Position numbers and translations under genes: made by a program. Of a stretch of DNA of 64,000 nucleotides, positions 39,431 to 51,792 are shown one piece after another. The notes beneath the pieces are model-generated. The model did no database searches. It saw only the letters and a program-made list of their open reading frames with translations, and had not been told where the DNA came from. The DNA lies in assembly GCF_013408415.1 (NCBI RefSeq), contig NZ_JACCAA010000001.1:3038001-3102000 (forward strand). The letters run 5' to 3'. This DNA comes from Nocardioides daedukensis (GTDB taxonomy: Bacteria > Actinomycetota > Actinomycetes > Propionibacteriales > Nocardioidaceae). How positions within the stretch are numbered: position 1 is the stretch's first letter; the number at the start of each line of letters is the position of its first letter.

Positions 39431-41542
39431 GTGGCTGTCGACATCACGACGGACCTGAACGTGGTCCGCAACATCGGCATCATGGCGCACATCGACGCCG
39501 GCAAGACCACCACCACCGAGCGGATCCTGTTCTACACAGGCATCAACTACAAGATCGGCGACACCCACGAGGGTTCGGCGACGATGGACTGGATGGAGCA
39601 GGAGCAGGAGCGTGGCATCACGATCACCTCTGCTGCGACCACCTGCTGGTGGAAGGATCACCAGATCAACATCATTGACACCCCGGGCCACGTGGACTTC
39701 ACCGCGGAGGTGGAGCGTTCGCTCCGCGTCCTCGACGGTGCTGTCGCAGTGTTCGACGGTGTTGCCGGTGTCGAGCCCCAGACCATGACGGTGTGGCGCC
39801 AGGCCAACAAGTACGCCGTTCCCCGCATGTGCTTCGTCAACAAGATGGACCGCACCGGTGCGGACTTCTTCAACTGTGTCGACATGATGTTCGACCGGTT
39901 GAACTCCACCCCGCTGGTCCTGCAGATCCCGATCGGTGCCGAGGGCGACTTCCTCGGTGTCGTCGACCTGGTCGGCATGCGTGCCCTGACCTGGCGTGGC
40001 GAGACCACGATCGGTGAGGACTACGAGATCGAGGCCATCCCGGCCGAGCTGCAGGAGCAGGCCGACGAGTGGCGCGTGAAGCTTCTCGAGACGCTCTCCG
40101 AGGCTGACGACGAGATCATGGAGAAGTACCTCGAAGAGGGCGAGTTCACCGTCGAGGAGCTCGAGGCGGCCATCCGTCGCGCGACGCTCGCCGACAAGCT
40201 GAACCCTGTCCTCCTCGGCACCGCGTTCAAGAACAAGGGTGTTCAGCCCCTGCTCGACGCCGTGGTGAAGTACATGCCCTCGCCGCTCGACATCGATGGC
40301 ATCCAGGGCCACGCGGTCAACGACGAGGAAGAGGTCGTCGTCCGCCAGCCCTCCGACAACGAGCCCTTCTCCGGACTCGCCTACAAGATCGCGACCGACC
40401 CGCACCTGGGCAAGCTGATCTATGTGCGCGTCTACTCCGGCAAGCTCGAGGCCGGCTCGACCGTGCTCAACTCGGTCAACGGCCGCAAGGAGCGAATCGG
40501 CAAGGTCTACCAGATGCACGCCAACAAGCGTGAGGAGATCGCGTCGGTGGGCGCCGGCCAGATCGTCGCCGTGATGGGTCTCAAGGACACCAAGACCGGT
40601 CACACGATCTGCGACCAGCAGAACCCCGTCGTCCTGGAGTCGATGTCGTTCCCGGCCCCGGTGATCGAGGTCGCCATCGAGCCGAAGACGAAGTCCGACC
40701 AGGAGAAGCTGGGCACCGCGATCCAGCGCCTCTCCGACGAGGACCCCACCTTCACCGTCAAGACGGACGAAGAGACCGGCCAGACCATCATCGCCGGCAT
40801 GGGCGAGCTTCACCTCGACATCCTCGTCGACCGGATGAAGCGCGAGTTCAAGGTCGAGGCAACCGTCGGCAAGCCGCAGGTCGCCTACCGCGAGACCATC
40901 CGCAAGGACGTCACGAACCACAGCTACACGCACAAGAAGCAGACCGGTGGTTCGGGTCAGTTCGCAAAGGTCGTCATCTCGCTCGGCCCCAACATCGACC
41001 CGGAGACCGGCACTGGTGCCGGCTACGAGTTCGTGAACAATGTCTCGGGTGGCCGCGTGCCGCGCGAGTACATCCCCTCGGTCGACCAGGGCGGCCAGGC
41101 CGCCATGGAGTTCGGCGTCCTCGCCGGCTACCCGATGGTGGACGTCAAGTTCACCCTCGAGGACGGCGCCTACCACGACGTCGACTCGTCGGAGCTCGCG
41201 TTCAAGCTTGCCGGGAACCAGGCCTTCAAGGAGGCCGCCCGGATGGCGAAGCCCGTGCTCCTCGAGCCGATGTTCGCGGTCGAGGTCACCACCCCCGAGA
41301 GCTTCCTCGGGACGGTCATCGGCGACATCAACTCGCGCCGTGGCCAGATCCAGGCACAGGAAGAGCGTCACGGCGACATGGTCGTCAACGCGCTCGTGCC
41401 GCTTTCAGAGATGTTCGGGTACGTTGGCGACCTGAGGTCCAAGACCTCCGGGCAGGCGTCGTACTCGATGGAGTTCGACTCGTACGCCGAGGTTCCCACG
41501 AACGTCGCCGACGAGATCGTCAAGAAGGTTCGGGGCGAGTAG
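39431..41542 (+). CDS. fusA: Elongation factor G
   Basis: This encodes 703 residues from GTG. GTPase motifs are [15 protein letters not shown] near residue 18, DTPGHVDF and NKMD; domains II-V follow, with [12 protein letters not shown] in domain IV. It translocates tRNA and mRNA and helps recycle ribosomes. A GAGGGG (39414-39419) ribosome-binding site supports the GTG. It lies between rpsG and tuf as in most bacteria. Confidence 0.98.
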   Translation: MAVDITTDLNVVRNIGIMAHIDAGKTTTTERILFYTGINYKIGDTHEGSATMDWMEQEQERGITITSAATTCWWKDHQINIIDTPGHVDFTAEVERSLRVLDGAVAVFDGVAGVEPQTMTVWRQANKYAVPRMCFVNKMDRTGADFFNCVDMMFDRLNSTPLVLQIPIGAEGDFLGVVDLVGMRALTWRGETTIGEDYEIEAIPAELQEQADEWRVKLLETLSEADDEIMEKYLEEGEFTVEELEAAIRRATLADKLNPVLLGTAFKNKGVQPLLDAVVKYMPSPLDIDGIQGHAVNDEEEVVVRQPSDNEPFSGLAYKIATDPHLGKLIYVRVYSGKLEAGSTVLNSVNGRKERIGKVYQMHANKREEIASVGAGQIVAVMGLKDTKTGHTICDQQNPVVLESMSFPAPVIEVAIEPKTKSDQEKLGTAIQRLSDEDPTFTVKTDEETGQTIIAGMGELHLDILVDRMKREFKVEATVGKPQVAYRETIRKDVTNHSYTHKKQTGGSGQFAKVVISLGPNIDPETGTGAGYEFVNNVSGGRVPREYIPSVDQGGQAAMEFGVLAGYPMVDVKFTLEDGAYHDVDSSELAFKLAGNQAFKEAARMAKPVLLEPMFAVEVTTPESFLGTVIGDINSRRGQIQAQEERHGDMVVNALVPLSEMFGYVGDLRSKTSGQASYSMEFDSYAEVPTNVADEIVKKVRGE

Positions 41543-41628
41543 TCACCTGACTACCCGGCCGGACCCTCGGCGCAGTACCAACCACCACATCACGAGTCAA
41601 GAAACACACAACCCAGGAGGAGCCCACA

Positions 41629-42822
<1,194 letters not shown>

Positions 42823-42843
42823 TCTAACGCTTCATCACACAGG

Positions 42844-42871
42844 GCCCCGGCTCCCGCAAGGGAGTCGGGGC
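42844..42871 (+). terminator. Terminator after tuf
   Basis: GCCCCGGCTCCC (42844-42855) pairs with GGGAGTCGGGGC (42860-42871), one G-U pair, with a GCAA tetraloop. There is no T-run, common for actinobacterial terminators. Confidence 0.7.
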
Positions 42872-42926
42872 TCAGTGCATTGCCTGGGGGAGTGCATCCC
42901 TCGGGAGCCCATTTCCGGGTGGTCGG

Positions 42927-42932
42927 CATGAT
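42927..42932 (+). promoter_or_regulatory. -10-like box before mug
   Basis: CATGAT ends 7 nt before GTG 42940. It overlaps ATG 42928 and ATG 42931, so if leaderless the true start is the GTG. Confidence 0.35.
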
Positions 42933-42939
42933 GGGGCCC

Positions 42940-43509
42940 GTGACCCGCTTCAGCCGTGCCGAGCTCGAGAGTTTCCGAGACGCCGGGGTGCCCGATCTGG
43001 TAGGGCCAGACCTGCGGCTCGTCTTCGTCGGGATCAACCCCGGGCTCTGGACCGCGGCCACCCAGACCCACTTCGCGCACCCGGCCAACCGCTTCTACCC
43101 CGCGCTGTACGCCGCCGGCATCCTCACCGACCCGATCAACCCGGGCACCGGTATGTCGGACCAGCAGCGGGCCGCAGTGCTGGCTCGCGGGATCGGGATC
43201 ACCAACCTGGTCCGCCGGGCAACCGCCCGTGCCGACGAGCTCGACCGCGAGGAGCTGCGCAGGGGCGGCCAGGAGCTGGCTGCGTTCGTCGCCAGGCATC
43301 GACCGAAGGTGGTCGCCATCGCCGGGATCACGGCGTACCGCACGGCCTTCTCCGTGCCCAAGGCGCTGGCCGGCGAGCAGCCCGGTGGCCTCTCAGGTGC
43401 CAGGCTGTGGGTGGTGCCGAACCCCAGTGGCCTCAACGCCCACGAGACGATCGCCTCGCTGGCAGCGAAGTACGCCGAGCCGGCACGTGCGGCCGGAGTC
43501 ATCGCCTGA
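42940..43509 (+). CDS. mug: G/T(U) mismatch-specific DNA glycosylase (Mug family)
   Basis: This encodes 189 residues from GTG 42940 (ATG 42928 gives 193). The catalytic motif GINPGLWTAATQTHFAHPANRFYPAL and the second motif NPSGLNAH are those of the Mug/TDG branch of uracil-DNA glycosylases. It excises uracil or thymine from mispairs with guanine, useful in GC-rich genomes with frequent cytosine deamination. It is followed 27 nt later by trmB. Confidence 0.93.
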   Translation: MTRFSRAELESFRDAGVPDLVGPDLRLVFVGINPGLWTAATQTHFAHPANRFYPALYAAGILTDPINPGTGMSDQQRAAVLARGIGITNLVRRATARADELDREELRRGGQELAAFVARHRPKVVAIAGITAYRTAFSVPKALAGEQPGGLSGARLWVVPNPSGLNAHETIASLAAKYAEPARAAGVIA

Positions 43510-43521
43510 CCCGACGGTCGC

Positions 43522-43527
43522 TAGGAT
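43522..43527 (+). promoter_or_regulatory. -10 box of trmB
   Basis: TAGGAT lies 9 nt before ATG 43537, giving a leaderless or nearly leaderless message in the 27-nt gap after mug. Confidence 0.4.
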
Positions 43528-43536
43528 TGGCCGGCC

Positions 43537-44256
43537 ATGAACCAGTCTCGTCCCGCGCGCCCCCACCACAAGCTGACCGAGGACGGTCGCCGGATCCGCG
43601 AGGTGCTCACCTACTCGCGACGCGGCAGCCGCTTCACCGCCAAGCAGCAGAGTGCGTGGGACGCTCACGCCGAGCGCTACGTCATCGCCGACGACGAAGT
43701 CGACCAGCCGGGCTTCAGCCTGTCCGGGCAGTTCGCAACCGAGCAGCCGCTGATCATCGAGATCGGCTGCGGGGTGGGGGAGGCGACCGCGCCCTTGGCG
43801 GCCGGGCGTACGTCGTACAACGTCGTCGGCTTCGAAGTGTGGCGTCCGGGGGTGGCCGAGGCCGTGGGGCGCCTGGGTGAGCTCGACGTCAGCAACGTGC
43901 GGATGTGCAGCGTGGACGCCGTCTGGTCGATGGAGCACCTGGTCGGAGCCGGCGAGCTCGCCGAGCTGTGGACCTTCTTCCCGGACCCGTGGCACAAGAA
44001 GAAGCACCACAAGCGCCGCTTGGTGAACCCGGACTTCGCTGCGCTGGTCGCCAGCCGTCTTGCGCCCGGGGGAGTGTGGCGACTGGCCACCGACTGGGCC
44101 GACTATGCCGAGCAGATGATCGAGGTCCTCGATGCCGAGCCCGCGCTCGAGGGCGGCGTCGTGGAGCGCTGGGCCGAGCGTCCGGTGACCCGGTTCGAGC
44201 GCCGCGGCGTGGCCGAGGGTCGCGACCCGGTCGACCTCCTCTATCGTCGCCGCTGA
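43537..44256 (+). CDS. trmB: tRNA (guanine-N7-)-methyltransferase
   Basis: This encodes 239 residues. The SAM-binding motif EIGCGVGEATAPLA and the catalytic region ELWTFFPDPWHKKKHHKRRLVNPDFAALVASRLAPGG identify TrmB, which makes m7G46 in tRNA variable loops. The N-terminus is basic and Arg-rich. It lies just before the S10 operon and is followed by a structured region. Confidence 0.95.
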   Translation: MNQSRPARPHHKLTEDGRRIREVLTYSRRGSRFTAKQQSAWDAHAERYVIADDEVDQPGFSLSGQFATEQPLIIEIGCGVGEATAPLAAGRTSYNVVGFEVWRPGVAEAVGRLGELDVSNVRMCSVDAVWSMEHLVGAGELAELWTFFPDPWHKKKHHKRRLVNPDFAALVASRLAPGGVWRLATDWADYAEQMIEVLDAEPALEGGVVERWAERPVTRFERRGVAEGRDPVDLLYRRR

Positions 44257-44317
44257 CCGCGGGGCCCTCGCGCCTCCCCGACTGGGTGACGACGCCCCAG
44301 CCGTGGTCTACTGGTGG

Positions 44318-44360
44318 CTCCGGACTGGTGGAGACGCCCTCGAAGAGGGCATGACCGGAG
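44318..44360 (+). terminator. Nested hairpin after trmB
   Basis: CTCCGG (44318-44323) pairs with CCGGAG (44355-44360) around an inner stem GCCCTC-GAA-GAGGGC (44336-44350). TGTTCTTC follows, and CGGAGTGTT is repeated at 44356-44364 and 44368-44376. It could terminate trmB or be a regulatory fold. Confidence 0.5.
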
Positions 44361-44747
44361 TGTTCTTCGGAGTGTTGTGAGGCCCTCGGGCCATCCGATT
44401 TGGTAACACGCGGTCATCTCTGCCAAGATAGTCCGGTTGCTCCAGCGGGTCGTTGGAGTGCGGACAAACTTGACCACTGAATCGCGTTTCCTGTTCGTGA
44501 AATCAGTGGTTGGCGTGCGTCGCACTGATGACAGGGACCCGATCAGCCCGACAAACCCGTCGGGCGCCCCAGCAAGAACACCGCAAGATCCCGGTCCTGT
44601 GCCGTGCAGCATGCACGACACGCCCGACCGCGGGGGTCGGCGGAGGCGGTGGAGTACGGGCGGTACGGCTTCACCCGGAGCCGTGTCGGGACAGACTGCA
44701 CGCGGTACCACACAACCAGGTACTAGAGATAAGGACGAGAGAGACCT
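44361..44747 (+). promoter_or_regulatory. S10 operon leader region
   Basis: A 387-nt non-coding stretch before rpsJ. TTGACC at 44470-44475 is the best -35, but its -10 (GTTCGT, 44493-44498) is weak. A hairpin GCCCGAC-AAACCC-GTCGGGC is at 44546-44565. The 21-bp element shared with the rpsL leader is at 44616-44636; its CGACACG can pair with CGTGTCG at 44682-44688. The ribosome-binding site is AAGGACGAGAGAG near 44728-44741. It likely autoregulates S10-spc expression. Confidence 0.5.
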
Positions 44748-45056
44748 ATGGCGGGACAGAAGATCCGCATCAGGCTCAAGGCCTATGACCACGAGGTGAT
44801 TGACACCTCGGCGCGGAAGATCGTTGACACCGTGACGAGCACTGGTGCGAAGGTCGCCGGCCCTGTGCCGCTGCCGACCGAGAAGAACGTCTACTGCGTC
44901 ATTCGCTCGCCGCACAAGTACAAGGACTCCCGCGAGCACTTCGAGATGCGCACCCACAAGCGCCTCATCGACATCATTGACCCCACGCCGAAGACGGTCG
45001 ACTCGCTGATGCGCCTCGACCTGCCTGCCGGTGTCGACATCGAGATCAAGCTCTAG
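44748..45056 (+). CDS. rpsJ: 30S ribosomal protein S10
   Basis: This encodes 102 residues: [26 protein letters not shown] and [36 protein letters not shown]10 (NusE) acts in the 30S head and in antitermination with NusB. First gene of the S10 operon; the following gene starts 24 nt later. Confidence 0.98.
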   Translation: MAGQKIRIRLKAYDHEVIDTSARKIVDTVTSTGAKVAGPVPLPTEKNVYCVIRSPHKYKDSREHFEMRTHKRLIDIIDPTPKTVDSLMRLDLPAGVDIEIKL

Positions 45057-45079
45057 GTCGACGAGGGAGACGCGAAGAG

Positions 45080-45735
<656 letters not shown>

Positions 45736-45739
<4 letters not shown>

Positions 45740-46377
45740 GCGCCACCGTCAAGGTTGATCTCCCCGCCGAGATCTTCAACGTCGACGTCAGCGTCGCCGT
45801 CATGCACCAGGTCGTCGTGGCCCAGCAGGCCGCTGCTCGCCAGGGCACGCACTCCACCAAGACCCGCGCCGACGTGCGCGGTGGTGGTCGCAAGCCCTAC
45901 AAGCAGAAGGGCACCGGCCGCGCCCGTCAGGGCTCGACCCGCGCACCGCAGTTCGCCGGCGGTGGCGTCGTCCACGGCCCGCAGCCGCGTGACTACGACC
46001 AGCGCACCCCCAAGAAGATGAAGGCTGCCGCCCTCAAGGGCGCGCTGTCCGACCGGGCCCGCAACGACCGCGTCCACGTGGTCGACTCGCTGGTCGCCGG
46101 TGAGGCGCCGTCCACCAAGACGGCTCTCGCCACGCTGGCCGGTCTGTCGGAGCGTCGTCGCTTCCTGGTCGTGCTCGAGCGCGGTGACAACATCACCTGG
46201 CTCTCGCTGCGCAACGCGCCGAACGTGCACATCATCGCCGTCGACCAGCTGAACACCTACGACGTCCTGCTCTCCGACGACGTGGTCTTCTCCAAGGGCG
46301 CCTTCGACGCCCTGGTTGCAGGCCCCGCCAAGGGCAAGTCGGTCAAGGCTGCGGCCACCGAGGAGGCTGACAAGTGA
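45736..46377 (+). CDS. rplD: 50S ribosomal protein L4
   Basis: This encodes 213 residues from a GTG overlapping the rplC stop. The extended loop [40 protein letters not shown] reaches the exit tunnel. In E. coli L4 also represses the S10 operon; whether it does here is unknown. Confidence 0.97.
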
Positions 46378-46679
46378 GCACCCTGAACAAGGACCCCCGC
46401 GACATCCTGATCGCACCGGTCGTCTCCGAGAAGAGCTACGCGCTCCTCGACGCGAACAAGTACACCTTCATCGTTCGCCCGGACGCCAACAAGACCGAGA
46501 TCAAGATCGCGGTCGAGAAGGTGTTCGACGTCAAGGTCACCTCGGTCAACACGATCAACCGCCAGGGCAAGACGCGTCGTACGCGTTTTGGCATGGGCAA
46601 GCGCGCCAACACCAAGCGTGCGATCGTCAGCCTCGCTGAGGGCCACCGCATCGACATCTTCGGGGGTCCGGTCTCCTGA
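46374..46679 (+). CDS. rplW: 50S ribosomal protein L23
   Basis: This encodes 101 residues from GTG overlapping rpl[29 protein letters not shown] and [28 protein letters not shown]23 lies at the tunnel exit and docks trigger factor and SRP. Confidence 0.97.
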   Translation: MSTLNKDPRDILIAPVVSEKSYALLDANKYTFIVRPDANKTEIKIAVEKVFDVKVTSVNTINRQGKTRRTRFGMGKRANTKRAIVSLAEGHRIDIFGGPVS

Positions 46680-46709
46680 CCGGCTTCCTAGCAGAGGACT
46701 GAGAGAGTA

Positions 46710-47546
46710 ATGGCTATCCGCAAGTACAAGCCGACCACGCCGGGCCGTCGCGGCTCGTCGGTCGCCGACTTCGTCGAGGTGACTCGGACGACGCCGGAGA
46801 AGTCGCTGACCCGCCCGCTGCCCAAGAAGGGCGGCCGCAACAACCAGGGCCGGATCACCACCCGGCACCAGGGTGGCGGTCACAAGCGCGCCTACCGGAT
46901 CATCGACTTCCGTCGCTACGACAAGGACGGTGTCCCGGCCAAGGTCGCTCACATCGAGTACGACCCCAACCGCACCGCGCGCATCGCACTGCTGCACTAC
47001 GCCGACGGCGAGAAGCGCTACATCATCGCGCCCAAGGGTCTGACGCAGGGCACCGTGGTCGAGGCCGGCCCCAACGCCGACATCAAGACCGGCAACAACC
47101 TGCCGCTGCGCAACATCCCCGTCGGTACGACGATCCACTGCGTGGAGCTCCGCCCCGGCGGTGGCGCCAAGATGGCCCGTTCGGCCGGCAACTCCGCGCA
47201 GCTGGTCGCCAAGGAAGGCTCGCGTGCAACGCTGCGCCTGCCGTCCGGCGAGATGCGCTTCGTTGACGTCCGCTGCCGCGCCTCGATCGGTGAGGTCGGC
47301 AACGCCGAGCAGTCCAACATCAACTGGGGCAAGGCCGGCCGTATGCGCTGGAAGGGCAAGCGCCCGACCGTCCGCGGCGTCGTGATGAACCCCGTTGACC
47401 ACCCGCACGGTGGTGGTGAGGGCAAGACATCCGGTGGTCGCCACCCGGTGTCCCCCTGGGGCAAGCCCGAGGGTCGCACGCGCAAGCGCAAGTCCTCTGA
47501 CTCCCAGATCATTCGTCGCCGCAAGTCCGGCAAGGGTAGGAAGTAA
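46710..47546 (+). CDS. rplB: 50S ribosomal protein L2
   Basis: This encodes 278 residues: [42 protein letters not shown] and the C-terminal [31 protein letters not shown] containing the conserved functional histidine. It is central to 23S rRNA domain assembly and peptidyl transfer. Confidence 0.98.
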   Translation: MAIRKYKPTTPGRRGSSVADFVEVTRTTPEKSLTRPLPKKGGRNNQGRITTRHQGGGHKRAYRIIDFRRYDKDGVPAKVAHIEYDPNRTARIALLHYADGEKRYIIAPKGLTQGTVVEAGPNADIKTGNNLPLRNIPVGTTIHCVELRPGGGAKMARSAGNSAQLVAKEGSRATLRLPSGEMRFVDVRCRASIGEVGNAEQSNINWGKAGRMRWKGKRPTVRGVVMNPVDHPHGGGEGKTSGGRHPVSPWGKPEGRTRKRKSSDSQIIRRRKSGKGRK

Positions 47547-47551
47547 CCGAC

Positions 47552-47833
47552 ATGCCTCGTAGCCTGAAGAAGGGCCCCTTCATCGACGATCACCTTCAGA
47601 AGAAGGTGGACGCCGAGAACGAGAAGGGCTCGCACAACGTCATCAAGACCTGGTCGCGCCGGTCGATGATCGTGCCCGACATGATCGGTCACACCATCGC
47701 CGTGCACGACGGTCGCAAGCACGTTCCCGTCTTCGTGACCGACTCGATGGTCGGCCACAAACTCGGTGAATTTGCCCCCACCCGCACCTACCGCGGGCAC
47801 GTGAAGGAAGACCGGAAGGGACGTCGTCGATGA
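47552..47833 (+). CDS. rpsS: 30S ribosomal protein S19
   Basis: This encodes 93 residues: [18 protein letters not shown] and [25 protein letters not shown]. It binds 16S rRNA in the head with S13. Overlaps rplV by 4 nt (ATGA). Confidence 0.98.
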   Translation: MPRSLKKGPFIDDHLQKKVDAENEKGSHNVIKTWSRRSMIVPDMIGHTIAVHDGRKHVPVFVTDSMVGHKLGEFAPTRTYRGHVKEDRKGRRR

Positions 47834-48264
47834 GTGTCACAGAGCGCAATCGCACCAGCGCCCGTCGCCAGTCGCTGCTCGGCGACCAGGCCGGCTCCTT
47901 CGCCAGCGCACGCTTCGTGCGGATCACCCCGATGAAGGCCCGCCGTGTCGTTGACATGGTCCGCGGTCTGCCCGTCGAGGACGCACTGGCCCTGCTGCAG
48001 TTCGCCCCCCAGGCTGCTTCCGAGACCATCTTCAAGGTCCTCGAGAGCGCCGTGGCGAACGCCGTCACCACCGAAGGTCTGGAGGCCGGTTCGCTGGTCG
48101 TCTCGGCTGCGACCGTGGACGAGGGCCCGACCATGAAGCGTTGGCGCCCCCGTGCGCAGGGCCGGGCCACCCGGATCAACAAGCGCACCAGCCACATCAC
48201 CCTTGTTGTGCAGCCGGCGGATGTCGCTGCACAGAAGACCGTGAAGAAGGGACGGACTGCCTGA
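47830..48264 (+). CDS. rplV: 50S ribosomal protein L22
   Basis: This encodes 144 residues, longer than E. coli L22 by an N-terminal 22-residue extension. [32 protein letters not shown] and the hairpin [23 protein letters not shown] that lines the exit tunnel are present. Its stop shares a base with the rpsC start. Confidence 0.97.
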   Translation: MSVTERNRTSARRQSLLGDQAGSFASARFVRITPMKARRVVDMVRGLPVEDALALLQFAPQAASETIFKVLESAVANAVTTEGLEAGSLVVSAATVDEGPTMKRWRPRAQGRATRINKRTSHITLVVQPADVAAQKTVKKGRTA

Positions 48265-49091
48265 TGGGGCAGAAAATCAACCCGAACGGCTTCCGCCTCG
48301 GCATCTCAACGGACCACAAGAGCCGTTGGTACGCCGACAAGCTGTACAAGTCGTACGTCGGAGAAGACGTTCAGATCCGCAAGCTCCTGTCCAAGGGCAT
48401 GGAGCGGGCCGGCATCTCCAAGGTGGAGATCGAGCGGACGCGTGACCGCGTCCGGGTCGACATCCACACCGCACGCCCGGGCATCGTCATCGGTCGCCGC
48501 GGCGCCGAGGCCGACCGCATCCGTGGCGAGCTGGAGAAGCTCACCGGCAAGCAGGTCCAGCTGAACATCCTCGAGGTCAAGAACCCCGAGATCGATGCCC
48601 AGCTCGTTGCCCAGGGTGTTGCTGAGCAGCTCTCCGGCCGTGTCCAGTTCCGTCGTGCGATGCGCAAGGCGATCCAGACCTCGATGCGTTCCGGTGCCAA
48701 GGGCATCCGGATCCAGTGCTCGGGCCGCCTCAACGGCGCCGAGATGTCGCGCACCGAGTTCTACCGCGAGGGTCGCGTGCCGCTGCACACCCTCCGCGCC
48801 GACATCGACTACGGCTTCTACGAGGCCCGCACGACCTTCGGCCGCATCGGCGTGAAGGTCTGGATCTACAAGGGCGAGGTCGCCGGCACCCGTGCCGAGC
48901 GCGAGGCGCAGGCTGCTGCCCGTGCCGGTGCTCCGGGCCGTGGCGCCCGCGGTGGCCGTTCGGACCGTCCGGGCCGTGGCTCGCGCGGTGACCGCCCGAA
49001 CCGCTCCGACCGTTCCGCCGAGGCCCCCAAGGCCGAGGCAACCGAGGCAGCTCCCGCTGCCCCGACCGCTACGACCACTGGGGAGGCCTGA
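48264..49091 (+). CDS. rpsC: 30S ribosomal protein S3 with Arg/Gly/Ala-rich extension
   Basis: This encodes 275 residues. [26 protein letters not shown] starts the KH-domain protein; [26 protein letters not shown] is the KH signature. After the conserved core the protein continues about 60 residues ([23 protein letters not shown], then Ala/Glu-rich), an unstructured extension typical of actinobacteria. S3 forms the mRNA entry pore. Confidence 0.97.
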   Translation: MGQKINPNGFRLGISTDHKSRWYADKLYKSYVGEDVQIRKLLSKGMERAGISKVEIERTRDRVRVDIHTARPGIVIGRRGAEADRIRGELEKLTGKQVQLNILEVKNPEIDAQLVAQGVAEQLSGRVQFRRAMRKAIQTSMRSGAKGIRIQCSGRLNGAEMSRTEFYREGRVPLHTLRADIDYGFYEARTTFGRIGVKVWIYKGEVAGTRAEREAQAAARAGAPGRGARGGRSDRPGRGSRGDRPNRSDRSAEAPKAEATEAAPAAPTATTTGEA

Positions 49092-49094
49092 GCC

Positions 49095-49514
49095 ATGTTG
49101 ATGCCCCGTCGCGTCAAGCACCGCAAGCAGCACCACCCCAAGCGGACCGGTGCGGCCAAGGGTGGCACGAGCCTCAACTTCGGTGAGTTCGGCCTCCAGG
49201 CCATCGAGGGTCACTACGTGACCAACCGCCAGATCGAGTCGGCTCGTATCGCCATGACTCGTCACATGAAGCGTGGCGGAAAGGTGTGGATCAACATCTA
49301 CCCCGACCGTCCGCTGACCAAGAAGCCTGCCGAGACCCGCATGGGTTCCGGTAAGGGTTCCCCCGAGTGGTGGGTGGCGAACGTCAAGCCCGGCCGCGTC
49401 ATGTTCGAACTTTCCGGCGTGGATGAGGAAGTTGCTCGCGAGGCCATGCGCCTTGCAGCGCACAAGCTCCCCATGAAGTGCCGCTTCATCTCGCGTGAGG
49501 CAGGTGAATTCTGA
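49095..49514 (+). CDS. rplP: 50S ribosomal protein L16
   Basis: This encodes 139 residues: [19 protein letters not shown] and [32 protein letters not shown] segment ([22 protein letters not shown]). Contacts tRNA acceptor arm and 5S rRNA region. Its stop overlaps the rpmC start. Confidence 0.97.
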   Translation: MLMPRRVKHRKQHHPKRTGAAKGGTSLNFGEFGLQAIEGHYVTNRQIESARIAMTRHMKRGGKVWINIYPDRPLTKKPAETRMGSGKGSPEWWVANVKPGRVMFELSGVDEEVAREAMRLAAHKLPMKCRFISREAGEF

Positions 49515-49762
49515 TGAGCACCACTACAAGTGCCGCCTTTGAACTCGACCAGCTGACCAACGCCGACCTCGAGGCCAAGCTTCGTGAGGCGAAGGAAGAG
49601 CTGTTCAACCTCCGCTTCCAGGCGGCCACCGGCCAGCTTGAGAGCAACGGGCGCCTGCGCCTGGTCAAGAAGGACATCGCCCGGATCTACACGATTGTGC
49701 GTGAGCGCGAGCTCGGCATTCGAGTGGAGCCCGGCACTGAGAAGGATGGTGGCGCCGCATGA
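49514..49762 (+). CDS. rpmC: 50S ribosomal protein L29
   Basis: This encodes 82 residues: [61 protein letters not shown], two antiparallel helices. Slightly longer than E. coli L29. Overlaps rpsQ. Confidence 0.97.
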   Translation: MSTTTSAAFELDQLTNADLEAKLREAKEELFNLRFQAATGQLESNGRLRLVKKDIARIYTIVRERELGIRVEPGTEKDGGAA

Positions 49763-50037
49763 GCGACCAGACCGCAACCACGAACGAGCGCGCGGCCCGC
49801 AAGGTCCGCGAAGGCATCGTCGTCAGCGACAAGATGGACAAGACCGTCGTCGTGACTGTCGAGGACCGTGTCAAGCACGCCCTCTACGGCAAGGTCATGC
49901 GCCGCAACAGCAAGCTCAAGGTGCACGACGAGCAGAACGAGTGCGGCATCGGCGACCGGGTCCTGATCATGGAGACCCGTCCGCTCTCTGCCACCAAGCG
50001 CTGGCGCCTCGTCGAGGTCCTCGAAAAGGCCAAGTGA
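49759..50037 (+). CDS. rpsQ: 30S ribosomal protein S17
   Basis: This encodes 92 residues: [80 protein letters not shown]. It ends the S10-type cluster; 133 nt of non-coding DNA follows before rplN. Confidence 0.97.
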   Translation: MSDQTATTNERAARKVREGIVVSDKMDKTVVVTVEDRVKHALYGKVMRRNSKLKVHDEQNECGIGDRVLIMETRPLSATKRWRLVEVLEKAK

Positions 50038-50080
50038 CCTGGAGACCCAGCCCACCGGCGGGGTCACCACCACAGATTCA

Positions 50081-50105
50081 AGTTCGGCAAATATCAGTTC
50101 GGCAA
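50081..50105 (+). repeat. Short direct repeat in the rpsQ-rplN gap
   Basis: AGTTCGGCAA occurs at 50081-50090 and 50096-50105, 15 bp apart, inside the 133-nt gap between S17 and L14. The gap could hold a second promoter or an S8-type site; none is clear. Confidence 0.45.
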
Positions 50106-50170
50106 GGCTCACGCCCCGTACGTCTCGGGATGGGCGCTGAGAACCGGCACGACATTCAGGAGAAAACCCG

Positions 50171-50539
50171 ATGATCCAGCAGGAGTCGCGACTCAAGGTC
50201 GCCGACAACACCGGTGCGAAGGAAATCCTTTGCATCCGTGTTCTCGGTGGCTCGGGTCGGCGCTACGCCGGTATCGGCGACGTCATCGTTGCCACCGTCA
50301 AGGACGCCATCCCCGGCGGCAACGTCAAGAAGGGTGACGTCGTCAAGGCCGTCGTCGTACGCACGAAGAAGGAGCGTCGTCGTCAGGACGGCTCCTACAT
50401 CAGCTTCGACGAGAACGCCGCCGTAATCCTCAAGACCGACGGAGAGCCGCGGGGCACCCGCATCTTCGGTCCCGTCGGCCGTGAGCTGCGCGAGAAGAAG
50501 TTCATGAAGATCATCTCGCTCGCACCGGAGGTGCTGTGA
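50171..50539 (+). CDS. rplN: 50S ribosomal protein L14
   Basis: This encodes 122 residues: [46 protein letters not shown] and [28 protein letters not shown]. Lies at the subunit interface and interacts with RsfS. First gene of the spc part. Confidence 0.98.
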   Translation: MIQQESRLKVADNTGAKEILCIRVLGGSGRRYAGIGDVIVATVKDAIPGGNVKKGDVVKAVVVRTKKERRRQDGSYISFDENAAVILKTDGEPRGTRIFGPVGRELREKKFMKIISLAPEVL

Positions 50540-50904
50540 TGACTAAGCGAAGCAAGGCGTTCAACATCAAGAAGGGCGACACCGTCAAGGTGATCGCTGG
50601 CAAGGACAAGGGCGCAGAGGGCAAGGTCATCTCCGTTCTGATCGACGACCAGCGCGTCATCGTCGAGGGCGTGAACCGTGTGAAGAAGCACGAGAAGGTC
50701 GTCAACCAGGGCGGCGGCAACACCGGCGGCATCGTCACCACGGAGGCTCCGATCCACGTCTCCAACGTGATGCTGGTCGACGGCGAGGGCGTCACCCGCG
50801 TCGGCTTCCGTCGCGAAGAGGCCACCAAGACCCGCGCCGACGGTTCGACCTACACCGTGCAGCGCAGCGTCCGCGTCTCGCGCAAGACCGGTAAGGACAT
50901 CTGA
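50539..50904 (+). CDS. rplX: 50S ribosomal protein L24
   Basis: This encodes 121 residues with a KOW motif ([45 protein letters not shown]). ATG 50539 shares a base with the rplN stop; GTG 50536 is a less likely start. L24 starts 50S assembly. Confidence 0.96.
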   Translation: MTKRSKAFNIKKGDTVKVIAGKDKGAEGKVISVLIDDQRVIVEGVNRVKKHEKVVNQGGGNTGGIVTTEAPIHVSNVMLVDGEGVTRVGFRREEATKTRADGSTYTVQRSVRVSRKTGKDI

Positions 50905-50905
50905 C

Positions 50906-51475
50906 ATGACTGAGACCCAGACCAACAGCATGCCGCGCCTCAAGGCGCGCTACCGCGAGGAGATCCTCCCCGCGCTGCAGTCCGAGTTCGACATCAAGAA
51001 CGTCATGCAGGTTCCCGGCCTGACCAAGATCGTCGTCAACATGGGCGTCGGCGAGGCGGCTCGTGACTCGAAGCTGATCGAGGGCGCCATCCGCGACCTC
51101 ACCGGCATCACCGGTCAGAAGCCCCAGGTCACCAAGGCCCGCAAGTCCATCGCGCAGTTCAAGCTGCGTGAGGGCATGCCGATCGGTGCGCACGTCACGC
51201 TGCGTGGCGACCGGATGTGGGAGTTCCTTGACCGCCTGCTGTCCCTGGCCCTGCCCCGCATCCGCGACTTCCGCGGCCTGAACGGCAACCAGTTCGACGG
51301 TCGTGGCAACTACACCTTCGGTCTCACCGAGCAGGTCATGTTCCACGAGATCGACCAGGACAAGATCGACCGGTCGCGAGGCATGGACATCACTGTCGTG
51401 ACCACGGCCACCACTGACGAAGAGGGTCGCGCGCTGCTCAAGCAGCTCGGCTTCCCGTTCAAGGAAGGCAACTGA
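50906..51475 (+). CDS. rplE: 50S ribosomal protein L5
   Basis: This encodes 189 residues: [51 protein letters not shown] and [30 protein letters not shown]. Binds 5S rRNA and P-site tRNA. rpsN follows 1 nt later. Confidence 0.98.
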
Positions 51476-51476
51476 C

Positions 51477-51662
51477 ATGGCGAAGACCGCCCTCAAGGTC
51501 AAGGCTGCCCGCAAGCCGAAGTTCGCTGTCCGCGGCTACACCCGCTGCCAGCGCTGCGGCCGCCCGAAGGCCGTCTACCGCAAGTTCGGCCTGTGCCGGA
51601 TCTGCCTGCGGGAGATGGCTCACCGCGGTGAGCTTCCGGGTGTCACCAAGTCCTCTTGGTGA
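51477..51662 (+). CDS. rpsN: 30S ribosomal protein S14 type Z (zinc-binding)
   Basis: This encodes 61 residues. The zinc ribbon is [21 protein letters not shown], two CxxC pairs, so this is the C+ form. 130 nt follow before rpsH, with a hairpin CTCCCG-AGATG-CGGGAG near 51746-51762. Confidence 0.97.
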
Positions 51663-51792
51663 TTGCCTCCACGTCCTGAATTCGGTTGGGGCGGCGGACC
51701 TCCTCCGCCCCGACCACCGAACATCAAATGATCGCTGAAGGTCCTCCCGAGATGCGGGAGCGAAACCACGGTGGAGAAAGGGCCATTCGGCC

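Noticed and set aside
39347..41371. Long minus-strand frame opposite fusA
   Set aside because: The plus strand is clearly EF-G; the antisense product has no recognisable domain.
44305..44365. Possible tRNA-like fold after trmB
   Set aside because: The nested stems lack a T-arm motif (GGTTCGANTCC), a proper anticodon arm and a 72-90 nt cloverleaf.
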